A DNA stretch of 64,000 nt from JANMAT01 sp031359995 (GTDB taxonomy: Bacteria; Actinomycetota; Acidimicrobiia; Acidimicrobiales; Ilumatobacteraceae), in the NCBI GenBank assembly GCA_031359995.1, contig JANMAT010000101.1:1-64000 (forward strand), written 5' to 3'. Positions 8,142 through 16,698 of the stretch are shown in pieces. Position 1 is the first letter of the stretch. Each line of letters opens with the position of its first letter. Both the position numbers and the translations under genes were made by a program. A model generated the notes under the pieces. It was not told the origin of the DNA and did no database searches. It saw only the letters and a program-made list of their open reading frames with translations.

Positions 8142-8314
8142 GCGGGCAGGTGGCGGCGGTGAACGCCGTGCGCGACCTGTACGCGCGGCAGCTCCAGGGC
8201 TCTCGTGGCGACGATCTGCGCGAGCGGGGCGAGCGTTACCGCGAGCTCGGCACCCTCGCCGGCATGGAGCACCTGTACGACATCGAACGGCGCACCACCG
8301 AACCGGGCACGTGA
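8138..8314 (+). pseudogene. C-terminal piece of the isocitrate lyase/PEP mutase-type protein, in a shifted frame
   Basis: This frame encodes 58 residues (MSGQVAAVNAVRDLYARQL, ending RTTEPGT). They look like the C-terminal helices of isocitrate lyase/PEP mutase proteins: a helix with an A-x-x-A-x-x-x-L pattern, then a G-x-x-E/H-L segment. It overlaps the preceding frame as ATGA. Adding one C to the CCC run at 8135-8137 would fuse the two frames into one protein of about 290 residues, the family's usual size. A sequencing error, a real frameshift and a split gene are all possible. I favour a frameshift. Confidence 0.6.
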
Positions 8315-8325
8315 CCGGCGCCGGT
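8314..8325. terminator. short perfect palindrome between convergent genes
   Basis: ACCGGCGCCGGT is a 12-bp perfect palindrome in the 16-base gap between the stop codons of the split lyase (+) and the NUDIX gene (-). It has no loop, so hairpin formation would be weak. Its placement suggests a terminator role, at low confidence. Confidence 0.3.
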
Positions 8326-8330
8326 GTTGC

Positions 8331-8819
8331 TCAGAGGTCGCTGAGCGTGGAGGCGACGTGCCCTTGGAGCTGACCCCACGACGCGGCCAGGCCCGGGTGC
8401 AGGCGGTAGGCGGCGACCTCGTCGAGAGGCACCCAGCGCACCTCGTCGCTCTCCATGTTGGCGTCGTGGGCACCGGCATCGCCCTGGGTGTGGGCTATGA
8501 CGGTGTCATAGCGCCAGTTGCCGTGATCGTCGGAGAAGACGCCCTTCACCTCGAACTTCTCGGCGGTGATGCCGGCCTCCTCGAACGCCTCGCGCGCCGC
8601 CGCGCTGACGGGGTCCTCGTGCGAGTCGAGAGCGCCCCCGGGCAGCGCCCAGGTGCCGCCGCCATGCGTCCAGGCCGCGCGCAGCTGCAGCAGCACCAGT
8701 GGCGGCGCCGTGTCGCGCCGCACCAGCAGCAGCCCGGCGGCGCCGTACAGGCCCCAGTGAGGGTGCCCGCAGTTGCACGCCACCCAGCCGTCACCGTCTC
8801 GCAGTCCCACGCGCCCCAT
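8331..8819 (-). CDS. NUDIX hydrolase
   Basis: The 162-residue protein contains a complete Nudix box, G-x5-E-x7-R-E-x-x-E-E-x-G (GALDSHEDP then VSAAAREAFEEAGI), which binds Mg2+ for hydrolysis of nucleoside diphosphates linked to another group. An N-terminal GWVACNCGHPHWGLYGAAG segment precedes the beta-grasp core, as in several actinobacterial NUDIX proteins. No neighbour indicates the substrate. Its 3' end faces the split lyase gene across a 16-base gap. Confidence 0.93.
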   Translation of the reverse strand: MGRVGLRDGDGWVACNCGHPHWGLYGAAGLLLVRRDTAPPLVLLQLRAAWTHGGGTWALPGGALDSHEDPVSAAAREAFEEAGITAEKFEVKGVFSDDHGNWRYDTVIAHTQGDAGAHDANMESDEVRWVPLDEVAAYRLHPGLAASWGQLQGHVASTLSDL

Positions 8820-8957
8820 GCTGGCAGATGGGCGCCCGGCGATGCTCGGCGGTCGACGGGTGCCGCCGTTCAGAGTCGCGCCTTCACGTCCTCGCGACCG
8901 AGCGGAAGTCCCACCGGTTCAACCCGATGCGCGGTGTGGGGCCCACAGCGGCCGACC

Positions 8958-9749
8958 TTAGGCTCGCTCGGGAGGCTCACCGCACGCGTCGGCCAGCTCG
9001 GCGACGACCCACGCGGCGAAGCCGTCCAGGAAGACGGCGGCCTCGACGCGATCGTAGGTGGGCTCGTGGCACCATTGCATCGCGGCGTGAGCGTCGTCGG
9101 CCCACGAGGGATGGCGCTCGTCCACGAAGGCCACGGCCACTTCGCGGTCGGTCGTCCAACGCCCCGTGCGCACCGACGCCAGCGACGCGCACGCCAGCAA
9201 CGTGCGTCGGGCGGCCCGGCGAGCCACCACCGTCACCTCGGTGGGTGTGCACGAGATGGCCAGGTCCGATCGGCACGCATCGACCGCGCGACCCACGCTG
9301 TGGTTGTAGGCCCACGCCAACTGCGGCGTCGGCCGCGCCGGCGCCAGCGTGGCCCCGATGTCGGCGCCCCACACGGGCACGCACGAGTGCTTCAGGAAGG
9401 CGCGGTTGCCCATCCCGTCGAGATCGTCGGCGAGCAGCTCGGCCCGTGTGACCACGGTGACGCCCACGTCGTGCACCTCGGCCGCGTGGCGGGCGGTGAG
9501 CTGGACCGCCAACCGCTGCACGTGGGGGCGGGCCGCGGGGTCGGCCACCACGGCGAGCAGGTCGAGGTCGGAGTGCGGCGGCGTGGCCCGACCGCGCGCC
9601 ACGCTGCCGTACAGCAACACGGCGGCGAGCGACGGCACCGACGCCACGACGGCGTCGGTGCAGCGGTCTACCAGCTCGCGGTAGCGGTCGTCGATCGCGG
9701 CGACGGGCACCACGAGGAAGCCGTCGTCGTCGACCTCGTCGAGGAGCAC
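8958..9749 (-). CDS. nucleotidyltransferase-fold protein with helical C-terminus
   Basis: The 263-residue protein has the minimal nucleotidyltransferase motif GSVARGRATPPHSDLDLL (about residues 48-65), with G-S and the two metal-binding aspartates of SDLDL. The C-terminal half is helical and arginine-rich and may be HEPN-like or a substrate-binding domain, as in aminoglycoside nucleotidyltransferases and MNT proteins. The start is a GTG at 9749. No adjacent HEPN toxin gene is visible, so a toxin-antitoxin role is not supported. The substrate is unknown. Confidence 0.8.
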   Translation of the reverse strand: MLLDEVDDDGFLVVPVAAIDDRYRELVDRCTDAVVASVPSLAAVLLYGSVARGRATPPHSDLDLLAVVADPAARPHVQRLAVQLTARHAAEVHDVGVTVVTRAELLADDLDGMGNRAFLKHSCVPVWGADIGATLAPARPTPQLAWAYNHSVGRAVDACRSDLAISCTPTEVTVVARRAARRTLLACASLASVRTGRWTTDREVAVAFVDERHPSWADDAHAAMQWCHEPTYDRVEAAVFLDGFAAWVVAELADACGEPPERA

Positions 9750-9823
9750 CCGAGCATTGTCCCACCCCCGTGGGAGCCGTCGCCGGGTGTATCAATGGCG
9801 CTCGATCGCCCATCTGTGGGCCG

Positions 9824-10477
9824 ATGAACGCGCAACGAGAAGAGACCATCGCTCCCCCCGCAGCCTCGCCCCGCGCCGGCCGGCTGCAATCCTGGCCGTT
9901 GAAGATCAAGGTCATCGTGGGCGTCACGACCGGCGTCATCAGCGTGGGTTCGGCGCTCACGATCGCGGTCTACAAGATCAAGACCGCCAAACATGCGGCC
10001 GCCGCGGTGATCGTCGCTCCTCCAGCGCCGTCGGGAGCCGGCGACAGCTCGACGACGCCCGCGCCGTCACCAGGCGGGGCCAGCTCCGGCGCGGCGGCGC
10101 CATCGGGCGCGGGCGACCCCTCCGCGGGCGAAACGGGGCTCACACTGGCCGACTGGCTCGACCAGGAGTGCCTGCAGGTCAAGCCGCGGCTCGACCAGGC
10201 CGCCGCCATCACCGATGTCACGACCGCGCTCGACCAGTTCGGTCGGATCGCCGGCAGCATGGCCTCCGATCTCGAGTCCCTGGACACGAGCGCCCCGGTC
10301 GTCGCCAGCGCGGCCGCCGGGTTGCGCCACGCCGCGGACCAGTATGGCTACGCCGCTCAGATGTACGTCGTGGGGGAGACCGACACAGCGGCCTCGGCGT
10401 CGTCGGCCGCGAGCAGCAGCCTGGGAGCGGCGCTCCAGTCCTTGCACGATGCCGGTGCCACCGGCTGTTCGCCATGA
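9824..10477 (+). CDS. membrane-anchored hypothetical protein
   Basis: I do not recognise this 217-residue protein. From the ATG at 9824 it has about 25 polar N-terminal residues, one membrane segment (roughly IVGVTTGVISVGSALTIAVY) and a Pro/Ala/Ser/Gly-rich linker with repeated PSGAGD and PAPS. A helical domain with one early cysteine (DQECLQVKP) and one near the C-terminus (ATGCSP) follows. This suggests a domain held outside the membrane by a flexible stalk, possibly closed by a disulfide. An upstream in-frame start at 9770 exists but gives an unlikely N-terminus. It precedes a dienelactone hydrolase by 27 bases. Confidence 0.65.
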   Translation: MNAQREETIAPPAASPRAGRLQSWPLKIKVIVGVTTGVISVGSALTIAVYKIKTAKHAAAAVIVAPPAPSGAGDSSTTPAPSPGGASSGAAAPSGAGDPSAGETGLTLADWLDQECLQVKPRLDQAAAITDVTTALDQFGRIAGSMASDLESLDTSAPVVASAAAGLRHAADQYGYAAQMYVVGETDTAASASSAASSSLGAALQSLHDAGATGCSP

Positions 10478-10504
10478 TCGGACGGCCCACTAGGGTCATC
10501 ATCC

Positions 10505-11230
10505 ATGATCGACCAGCACCTCGAGCTCGTCACTCGCGACGGCACCATGCAGACATTCGTGACCCACCCCGAAGAGGGCGGCCCCTTCCCGGTGATCTTC
10601 TTCTACATGGATGCGCCGGGCAAGCGTGAGGAGCTCCACGACATGGCCCGCCGGCTCGGTACCGCGGGCTACTACGTGGTGCTGCCCAACCTGTACTACC
10701 GGTCGGTGCCCGAGTTCGACTACACCGCGGGTGAGCCCACCGAGACGCGCCAGCGCATGTTCGAGCTCATGAGCACGCTGAGCGACGACCTGATCGCCAG
10801 CGACACCGCCACGATGCTCGCCCATGTGGACGCCGACCCGCACGCCGACGCGTCGAAGATCGGTTGCGTCGGCTACTGCATGAGCGGGCCGTTCTCGTTC
10901 GCCATGGCCGGCGTGTACCCCGATCGCATCAAGGCCGCCGCATCCGTGTACGGCGTGCGGCTGTTCGGCGACAACTCACCGGCGCACCTGGCCGACAAGG
11001 TCAAGGGGGAGCTGTACTTCGCCTGCGCCGAGTTCGACGACTACGCGCCCAAGGAGATGATCGACGGCCTCGAGCAGCACCTCACCACCGTCGGCGCCAT
11101 CACCCGGGTCGAGTGGTACCCCGGCGTGCACCACGGCTTCGCGTTCCCGCAGCGGCCGGTGTACGACAAGCCCGCGGCCGAGCGGCACTGGGAGCGGCTG
11201 TTCGCCCTGTTCGCCCGCAACCTGCACTGA
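10505..11230 (+). CDS. dienelactone hydrolase family protein
   Basis: The 241-residue alpha/beta hydrolase has the cysteine nucleophile of dienelactone hydrolases at C125 in GYCMSG, the aspartate around D178-D179 (FDDYAP) and the histidine at 209-210 (HHGFAFP). That is the full Cys-Asp-His triad. The family opens dienelactones in aromatic catabolism, but many members act on other esters. The start ATG at 10505 follows shortly after the preceding stop. The carboxyltransferase gene follows after 60 bases on the same strand. Confidence 0.92.
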   Translation: MIDQHLELVTRDGTMQTFVTHPEEGGPFPVIFFYMDAPGKREELHDMARRLGTAGYYVVLPNLYYRSVPEFDYTAGEPTETRQRMFELMSTLSDDLIASDTATMLAHVDADPHADASKIGCVGYCMSGPFSFAMAGVYPDRIKAAASVYGVRLFGDNSPAHLADKVKGELYFACAEFDDYAPKEMIDGLEQHLTTVGAITRVEWYPGVHHGFAFPQRPVYDKPAAERHWERLFALFARNLH

Positions 11231-11290
11231 CCAACCCATCGACCAGCGCGCTGTTTCCGTGTGACGGGCGTCATGGGCCATGATCGGGTG

Positions 11291-12853
11291 ATGGAACACG
11301 TGTGGCAGCCCGAGATCGACGAGTTGCACCGCCGGCGGGCGATGGCCGCGGAGATGGGCGGCGCCGAGCGCGTGGCTCGCCAGAAGGCCGCCGGCAAGCT
11401 GACGATCCGCGAACGCATCGAGGCCATCTGCGACGCCGGCTCGTTCCACGAGGTCGGCTCGGTCAGCGGCGTGGGCCAGTACGACGACGACGGCAACCTC
11501 GTGGGCTTCCTGCCCGCCAACCTGGTGTGCGGTGTCGCCGAGATCGACGAGCGCCCGGTGATGGTGTCGGGTGACGACTTCACGGTGCGGGGTGGTTCGG
11601 CTGAGGCGACCATCCCGGCCAAGCGCCACTTCGCCGAGCAGATCGCCGTCGAGCTGCGCCTACCCCACATCCGCCTGGTGGACGGCATGGGTGGCGGCGG
11701 CTCGGTGAAGTCGATCGAGATCAAGGGACGCACCCTCATCCCGCAGGTGGCCGGCTGGGACACCGTGGTCGGCCACCTCGGCGTGGCGCCGTCGGTCGCC
11801 TTGGCCCTCGGGTCGGTGGCCGGCATCGGCGCGGCGCGCGTGGTCACCTCGCACTACTCGGTCATCGTGGCCGAGACCGCACAGATGATGATCGCCGGGC
11901 CCGCGCTGGTCGACCAGGCCTCGCTCGGCGACGTGTCGAAGGAGGAGCTCGGCCACGCCCGCATCCACACCACCAACGGCGCCATCGACGACATGGTCAC
12001 CACGGAGGTCGAGGCGTTCGAGCGGGCCCGCCGGTTCCTGTCGTACCTGCCCCAGAACGTCGACGAGCTGCCGCCGCGCACCGCACCGACCGACGACCCG
12101 GGGCGGCGGGAGGAGAAGCTCGCGTCGCTGGTGCCCCGCGACGCCCGCAAGGTCTACAAGATGCGCGACGTCATCAACGCCGTGGTCGATCAGGGCAGCT
12201 TCTTCGAGATGGGCAGGGGTTGGGGTCGGTCGATCATCACCGGCTTCGCCCGCTTCGACGGCTGGCCCGTGGCCCTCTTCGCCGAGGACCCCTACGTGTA
12301 CGCCGGCGCGTGGACGGCCGATGCCAGCCGCAAGGTCACACGCTTCATCGACCTCGCGTCCACGTTCCACGTGCCCCTCGTCCACCTGGAGGACTGCCCC
12401 GGCTTCCTCATCGGCAAGGAGTCGGAGCAGGACGCCACCATCCGGTTCGGCTCGGTGGCGCTGGCCGCGCTGGGGCAGTCGCGCAGCCCCTTCTGTGCCG
12501 TGGTCGTGCGCAAGGCGTTCGGGGTGGCCGGCGCGGCCAACAACAAGCCGGGCGTCACCCACTTCCGCTACGCATGGCCCTCGGGCGACTGGGGCTCGCT
12601 GCCCATCGAGGGCGGGCTGGAAGTGGCGTACCGGGCCGAGTTGGCCGCGTTCGAGGGCGACGCGCTCACGGACGAGATCGACAAGATCCGCCAGCGCCTG
12701 AACCGCTACCGCAGCCCGTACCGCTCGGCCGAGGTGTTCGAGATCGAAGAGGTCATCGACCCTCGTGACACCCGCCCGACGCTGTGCCGCTGGGCCAACC
12801 TGGTGGCACCGACACGCCGACCCGGCACCATGGCGTGGACGTACCGTCCGTGA
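11291..12853 (+). CDS. acyl-CoA carboxylase beta subunit (carboxyltransferase)
   Basis: The 520-residue protein has both crotonase-like halves of biotin-dependent carboxyltransferases. The N-terminal half holds KLTIRERIEAICDAGSFHE and a GGGSVKS oxyanion region. The C-terminal half holds HLEDCPGFLIGKESEQ and the second oxyanion region AGAANNKPG. These subunits transfer carboxyl from biotin to acyl-CoA such as propionyl-CoA or 3-methylcrotonyl-CoA. No biotin carboxylase/BCCP subunit is adjacent. The ATG at 11291 (MEHVWQPEID) is preferred over 11261, which adds a non-family leader. The stop codon forms part of a shared hairpin with the convergent gene. Confidence 0.92.
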   Translation: MEHVWQPEIDELHRRRAMAAEMGGAERVARQKAAGKLTIRERIEAICDAGSFHEVGSVSGVGQYDDDGNLVGFLPANLVCGVAEIDERPVMVSGDDFTVRGGSAEATIPAKRHFAEQIAVELRLPHIRLVDGMGGGGSVKSIEIKGRTLIPQVAGWDTVVGHLGVAPSVALALGSVAGIGAARVVTSHYSVIVAETAQMMIAGPALVDQASLGDVSKEELGHARIHTTNGAIDDMVTTEVEAFERARRFLSYLPQNVDELPPRTAPTDDPGRREEKLASLVPRDARKVYKMRDVINAVVDQGSFFEMGRGWGRSIITGFARFDGWPVALFAEDPYVYAGAWTADASRKVTRFIDLASTFHVPLVHLEDCPGFLIGKESEQDATIRFGSVALAALGQSRSPFCAVVVRKAFGVAGAANNKPGVTHFRYAWPSGDWGSLPIEGGLEVAYRAELAAFEGDALTDEIDKIRQRLNRYRSPYRSAEVFEIEEVIDPRDTRPTLCRWANLVAPTRRPGTMAWTYRP

Positions 12854-12870
12854 TCACCGAGCGGTGATCA
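12851..12870. terminator. symmetric hairpin built from both stop codons
   Basis: TGATCACCGAGCGGTGATCA consists of perfect 9-bp arms around AG. Its first three bases are the TGA of the plus-strand carboxyltransferase, and its last three, read on the minus strand, are the TGA of the CoA-transferase. The whole gap between the two genes is thus one palindrome. It probably acts as a compact bidirectional terminator. Confidence 0.65.
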
Positions 12871-15243
12871 CTCGAGGATGTTGTTCACCACGAGCTCGAC
12901 GAAGCGATCCTCGTCATAGCCCAGGATCTGGGTGAGCACGTCATAGGTGTGCTGGCCCATGGTCGGGCCCGCCGTGGTCGCAGTGGCCGGCGTACGACCG
13001 AGCACGAAACGCGGGCCTTCGATGGTGATCTCGCCGAGCGCCGGATGGGGCACGGTGCGGAAGTGGTTGCGGTGCACCATCTGCGGATCGGCGTTGATCT
13101 CGACGCTGTTCTGCACGGCGTGGGCCGGCACGCCGACCGCCTGCAACGCCGCGGCTGCCTCCTCGGGAGTGCGCGTGGTCGTCCAGGCCGCCACATGGCG
13201 CTCTTCGATGCCGCCGACGATGGTCGCCAACTCGGCGCGCTGCCCGTCGGTCTCGCAGGCGACGGCGACCCATGCGTCATCGCCCGAGCTGGGGTACACC
13301 CCGTGGGGATGGGCCACGGGATCGTGGTTGCCGGCGCGCGGCCACACGTGCCCGTTCGCGGTGTAGTCGAGCAGCGCTGGGCCGAGCGCGTGCAGCGCCC
13401 CTTCGGCTTGGGCGAAGTCGATGTACTGGCCCTCGCCGGTGCGTCGACGATGATCGAGGGCGGCCAGCAACGTGGCGGTGCCGAAGCGGGGCGAGATGTA
13501 GTCGGTGTAGGCACCGAAGGGACCGCACGGCGCGCGGTCGGGCCAGCCGGTGAGGCCGAAGAAGCCCGACATCGCCGCGGCCATCGTGCCATAGCCGGCG
13601 AACGGGCTGTGCACCCCGCTCTGGCCGAAGAGGCAGCTCGACATCATGACGATGCCCGGGTTGACCTTGCGCAACGTGTCGTAGTCGAGGCCCCATCCCT
13701 TCATCGCGCGGGGCGAGAAGCTCTCGGTCACCACGTCGGCCCAGCGGACGAAGTCGAAGATCACGTCGCGGCTGGTCGGGTTGGACAGATCGATCGTGAC
13801 ACCCTGCTTGCCCGCGTTCATGTTGGCGAACAGCGCCGATGTCTCCAGACCGGCCTCGTCGTTCTTGAACGGCTGCAACGTGCGCGCCGTCTCGACGCGG
13901 TGCGACGACTCCACCCGCACCACGGTTGCGCCGAGGTCGGTCAGCACCCGCGTACCCGCCGGCCCGGCCATCACCCACATGAGATCCAGGATCTTCACGC
14001 CGTCGAGCGGGCGGGCGGTGGGCGCCGGGCTCACGGCGGCCGGCGCTGCCGGGGTGCGTCGGGGCTCACCAAGCACGGTGGCTGTGTCGGCGCCGAGCTT
14101 CGGAGGCGCCGATGGCGCCGCCAGGGGCGTGCCGGTGAGCTTGGCGAACGCACCGGCGAACCGCACGCCGTCGACGTCGACCCAGTAGTCACGGTCGGCG
14201 AACTGGGGCGAGTGCACGACGTCGTCGATCATCTGCACCGGTGCGATGAGCAGCCGGCGCCGCATGGCCTCGCTGAGCAGTTCGGCCTTCGTGCGGTCGG
14301 CGCAGAACGCGGTGACGACGTCCTTGATGCGCTCGAACTCGCTGATGGGCTCGTGGCCCTGGGCCAGCAGGTCACCGTAGGCCACCCAGTCCTTGGCCAA
14401 GGTGGCGTCGTCGCAGTAGCCGCACTCGTGGATCCACGACATCAGGCGCCCGGTGGCCGGGCCGATGGCGCTGCCGAACAGGAACGTGATCGACACGTGG
14501 CCGTCCGCGCACGCCCATCGCAGCTGCAGCCGCAACGGCCCCACCTTCACCCCGCCGGCCTGTCGGGTGAGCACGGTGGCGCCGTTGGGCTGGGCGAGGA
14601 TCATCGACTGCGTCGCCTGCGCCGCGGCCTGTTGGGCCGACACGTCGATGTGCTGACCGAGGCCCGAACGCGACCGCTCGTACAGCGCGGCGATGACGGC
14701 TCCGGCGGTCTCGGCCGACGCGTGCAGGAACGCCTGGGGCACCGTCGGGCGCACCGGCGCGCGGTCGTCGTCGCCCGTGAGCGCCAGCGGGCCGGCGGCG
14801 GCCCACACGGTGAGGTCGGTGGCGGCCCAGTGGGCCTTCGGGCCCGTCTGTCCGAACGGCGTGATCGAGGCGTAGACGAGTGCGTGGTTCACCGCGGCCA
14901 GGTCGTCGGCTCCGAGACCGAGCGCGGCCATGGCGCCCGGTGCACGCGACTCGATCAGTACGTCGGCGCCGCGGGCGAGCCCGATCAGCGCGGCGCGATC
15001 GTCGACGGACTCGTCGATGTCGAGCACCACCGAACGCTTGCCGCGGTTGTACGCCCAGTGGGTGAGGCTGCGCTCGGAGTCGGGCCCGGCGCCCCTGGCG
15101 AACGGCGGACGACGGCGCGACGGGCTGCCCCCTGGCGGTTCGACGGCGATCACCTCGGCGCCGAGGTAGGCCAGGATGAACCCGGCCAGTTGACCCCGGT
15201 CATCGGTCAGATCCAGCACGCGATACGGCGACAGCATTCCCAT
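12868..15243 (-). CDS. tandem-domain CaiB/BaiF CoA-transferase
   Basis: The 791-residue protein has two class III CoA-transferase domains in a row. The first begins MGMLSPYRVLDLTDDRGQLA. The second begins near residue 400 with LDGVKILDLMWVMAGPAGTR. The second contains the expected catalytic aspartate region (GAYTDYISPRFG). The equivalent place in the first reads LHASAETAG with no aspartate, so only one half is likely catalytic, as in other fused members. GAGGGG-like sequence precedes the ATG at 15243. An MFS transporter gene lies upstream on the same strand. The acid substrate is unknown. Confidence 0.88.
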   Translation of the reverse strand: MGMLSPYRVLDLTDDRGQLAGFILAYLGAEVIAVEPPGGSPSRRRPPFARGAGPDSERSLTHWAYNRGKRSVVLDIDESVDDRAALIGLARGADVLIESRAPGAMAALGLGADDLAAVNHALVYASITPFGQTGPKAHWAATDLTVWAAAGPLALTGDDDRAPVRPTVPQAFLHASAETAGAVIAALYERSRSGLGQHIDVSAQQAAAQATQSMILAQPNGATVLTRQAGGVKVGPLRLQLRWACADGHVSITFLFGSAIGPATGRLMSWIHECGYCDDATLAKDWVAYGDLLAQGHEPISEFERIKDVVTAFCADRTKAELLSEAMRRRLLIAPVQMIDDVVHSPQFADRDYWVDVDGVRFAGAFAKLTGTPLAAPSAPPKLGADTATVLGEPRRTPAAPAAVSPAPTARPLDGVKILDLMWVMAGPAGTRVLTDLGATVVRVESSHRVETARTLQPFKNDEAGLETSALFANMNAGKQGVTIDLSNPTSRDVIFDFVRWADVVTESFSPRAMKGWGLDYDTLRKVNPGIVMMSSCLFGQSGVHSPFAGYGTMAAAMSGFFGLTGWPDRAPCGPFGAYTDYISPRFGTATLLAALDHRRRTGEGQYIDFAQAEGALHALGPALLDYTANGHVWPRAGNHDPVAHPHGVYPSSGDDAWVAVACETDGQRAELATIVGGIEERHVAAWTTTRTPEEAAAALQAVGVPAHAVQNSVEINADPQMVHRNHFRTVPHPALGEITIEGPRFVLGRTPATATTAGPTMGQHTYDVLTQILGYDEDRFVELVVNNILE

Positions 15244-15319
15244 TCCCCTCGGTTCTCCGCCCGAGGACGCTAGCCGCGGGTGGTCAGCGACGGGCGCGGA
15301 TGGTGCCATGGGTGCGTTC

Positions 15320-16618
15320 CTACCGGCGCGTTCCCGGGCTCGCCCGCGTGCGGCCCGCGGCGACGACACCGACCGCGGCCACCACCGCGCTGGCCACCCA
15401 TGCCACCGCCAGCCGACCGCCCGGACTCGTGCCGGTGCCGGCGCCGGCCACCAGCGCGCCGGTGATGGCGGCACCGACGGCGAAGCCGAGCCCATCGAAC
15501 AGCGCCAGGGCCGACGACGTGCGTCCCTCCTCGCCCGGCGTGGCCAGGTCGAGCACGGCGGCCGAGCCGGGGGAGTAGCCGGTGCCGATGCCCAGGCCGG
15601 CGACGGCGGCGCCGACCACACCCACCGCGAGCGGGATGCCGGTGCGCAGCAGGAGCAGGGTCACCAGGTTGCCCATGGTGAGGGCCACGAACCCGGCACG
15701 GATCAGCCAGGGCGCGCCGCGGCGGGGCATCCACCGGTCGGCGAGCCAGGCGCCGGCCGTCCACGCGATGGTCGAGGCGCTCACCGCCAACGACCCCATG
15801 AGCACGCTGCGACCGCGCACGTCGGTGATGGCCAGCGGGATGAAGGCGTCGACCGCCACGAAGGCCATCGTGAGCACGCCACGCGTCCCGATGATGGCTG
15901 GGAGGCCGCGGGCCAGCCGGAACGTGCCGGGCGGCACCATGCGCCGCACCGGTGGGACGGCCACGGCCAGTCCGGCCAGCACCAGCAGCGGCGTCACGAT
16001 GCGGTGCCGGGCGTCGATGGCGATCAGCACCGCGCCGACACCGGCGGTCGCCCTCAGTGCCGGGCCCAAGGGCAGGCAGGTGCGATCGGCGTCGGCCGGC
16101 ACGACCCAACGCCGCACCGCCGGGGCGGTGACCGCGGCGGCACCCACCACCAGGGGCGTGATGCCGAGGAAGACCCACCGCCAGCCGACCCGCTCGGCCA
16201 CCAGCCCGGCCAACCCGGGCCCGAACACCGCGGGCGTGACCCACGCCGTGGACGTGATGGCGAACATGCGGATGCGGGCCGACTCCTCGTAGGCCCGGGC
16301 GATGATGGCGTACACCAGCGGCGAGGTGGCACCCGAACCGAAGCCCTGCACCACGCGGCCGGCGACCAGCACCCAGATCGACGGCGCGCCGGCACCCAGC
16401 AGCAGACCGAGCGTGAACAGCGTGGACAGCCCGACCACCAGCGTCGCCGGTGCGAAGCGATCGGCCGCCGCCCCACCGAGGAGCACGCCGGCGACCGAGC
16501 CGAGGAAGAACCCGCTGAACGCCGCGCCATAGCCGCTGCGGCCGAGCTCGTCGGCCACGCGCGGCATGATCGTGGCGACGGCCAACGTCTCCGAGGCGAA
16601 CAGCGTGATGGTGGCCAC
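15320..16618 (-). CDS. MFS transporter
   Basis: The protein of about 432 residues is almost entirely hydrophobic with roughly 12 membrane segments and major-facilitator features. GAAADRFAP falls in the first cytoplasmic loop and GRVVQGFGSG in segment 4. GTG at 16618 gives a slightly short first segment. The open frame continues upstream as IEHPWSPAGRQLTIGL, which looks like the natural N-terminus but has no ATG or GTG, only an ATC at 16676. A rare start or a point mutation is possible. It may export or import the substrate of the downstream CoA-transferase, a suggestion from position only. Confidence 0.85.
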   Translation of the reverse strand: MATITLFASETLAVATIMPRVADELGRSGYGAAFSGFFLGSVAGVLLGGAAADRFAPATLVVGLSTLFTLGLLLGAGAPSIWVLVAGRVVQGFGSGATSPLVYAIIARAYEESARIRMFAITSTAWVTPAVFGPGLAGLVAERVGWRWVFLGITPLVVGAAAVTAPAVRRWVVPADADRTCLPLGPALRATAGVGAVLIAIDARHRIVTPLLVLAGLAVAVPPVRRMVPPGTFRLARGLPAIIGTRGVLTMAFVAVDAFIPLAITDVRGRSVLMGSLAVSASTIAWTAGAWLADRWMPRRGAPWLIRAGFVALTMGNLVTLLLLRTGIPLAVGVVGAAVAGLGIGTGYSPGSAAVLDLATPGEEGRTSSALALFDGLGFAVGAAITGALVAGAGTGTSPGGRLAVAWVASAVVAAVGVVAAGRTRASPGTRR

Positions 16619-16698
16619 CAGCCCGATCGTCAGCTGCCGGCCCGCGGGCGACCAGGGGTGTTCGATGCGCTCGATCGGCGAACCCTAGGACGTCGCGC

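Noticed and set aside
8958..9749. Nucleotidyltransferase considered as part of a MNT-HEPN toxin-antitoxin pair
   Set aside because: No adjacent small HEPN gene exists. The neighbours are a NUDIX hydrolase on the same strand and an unrelated divergent gene.
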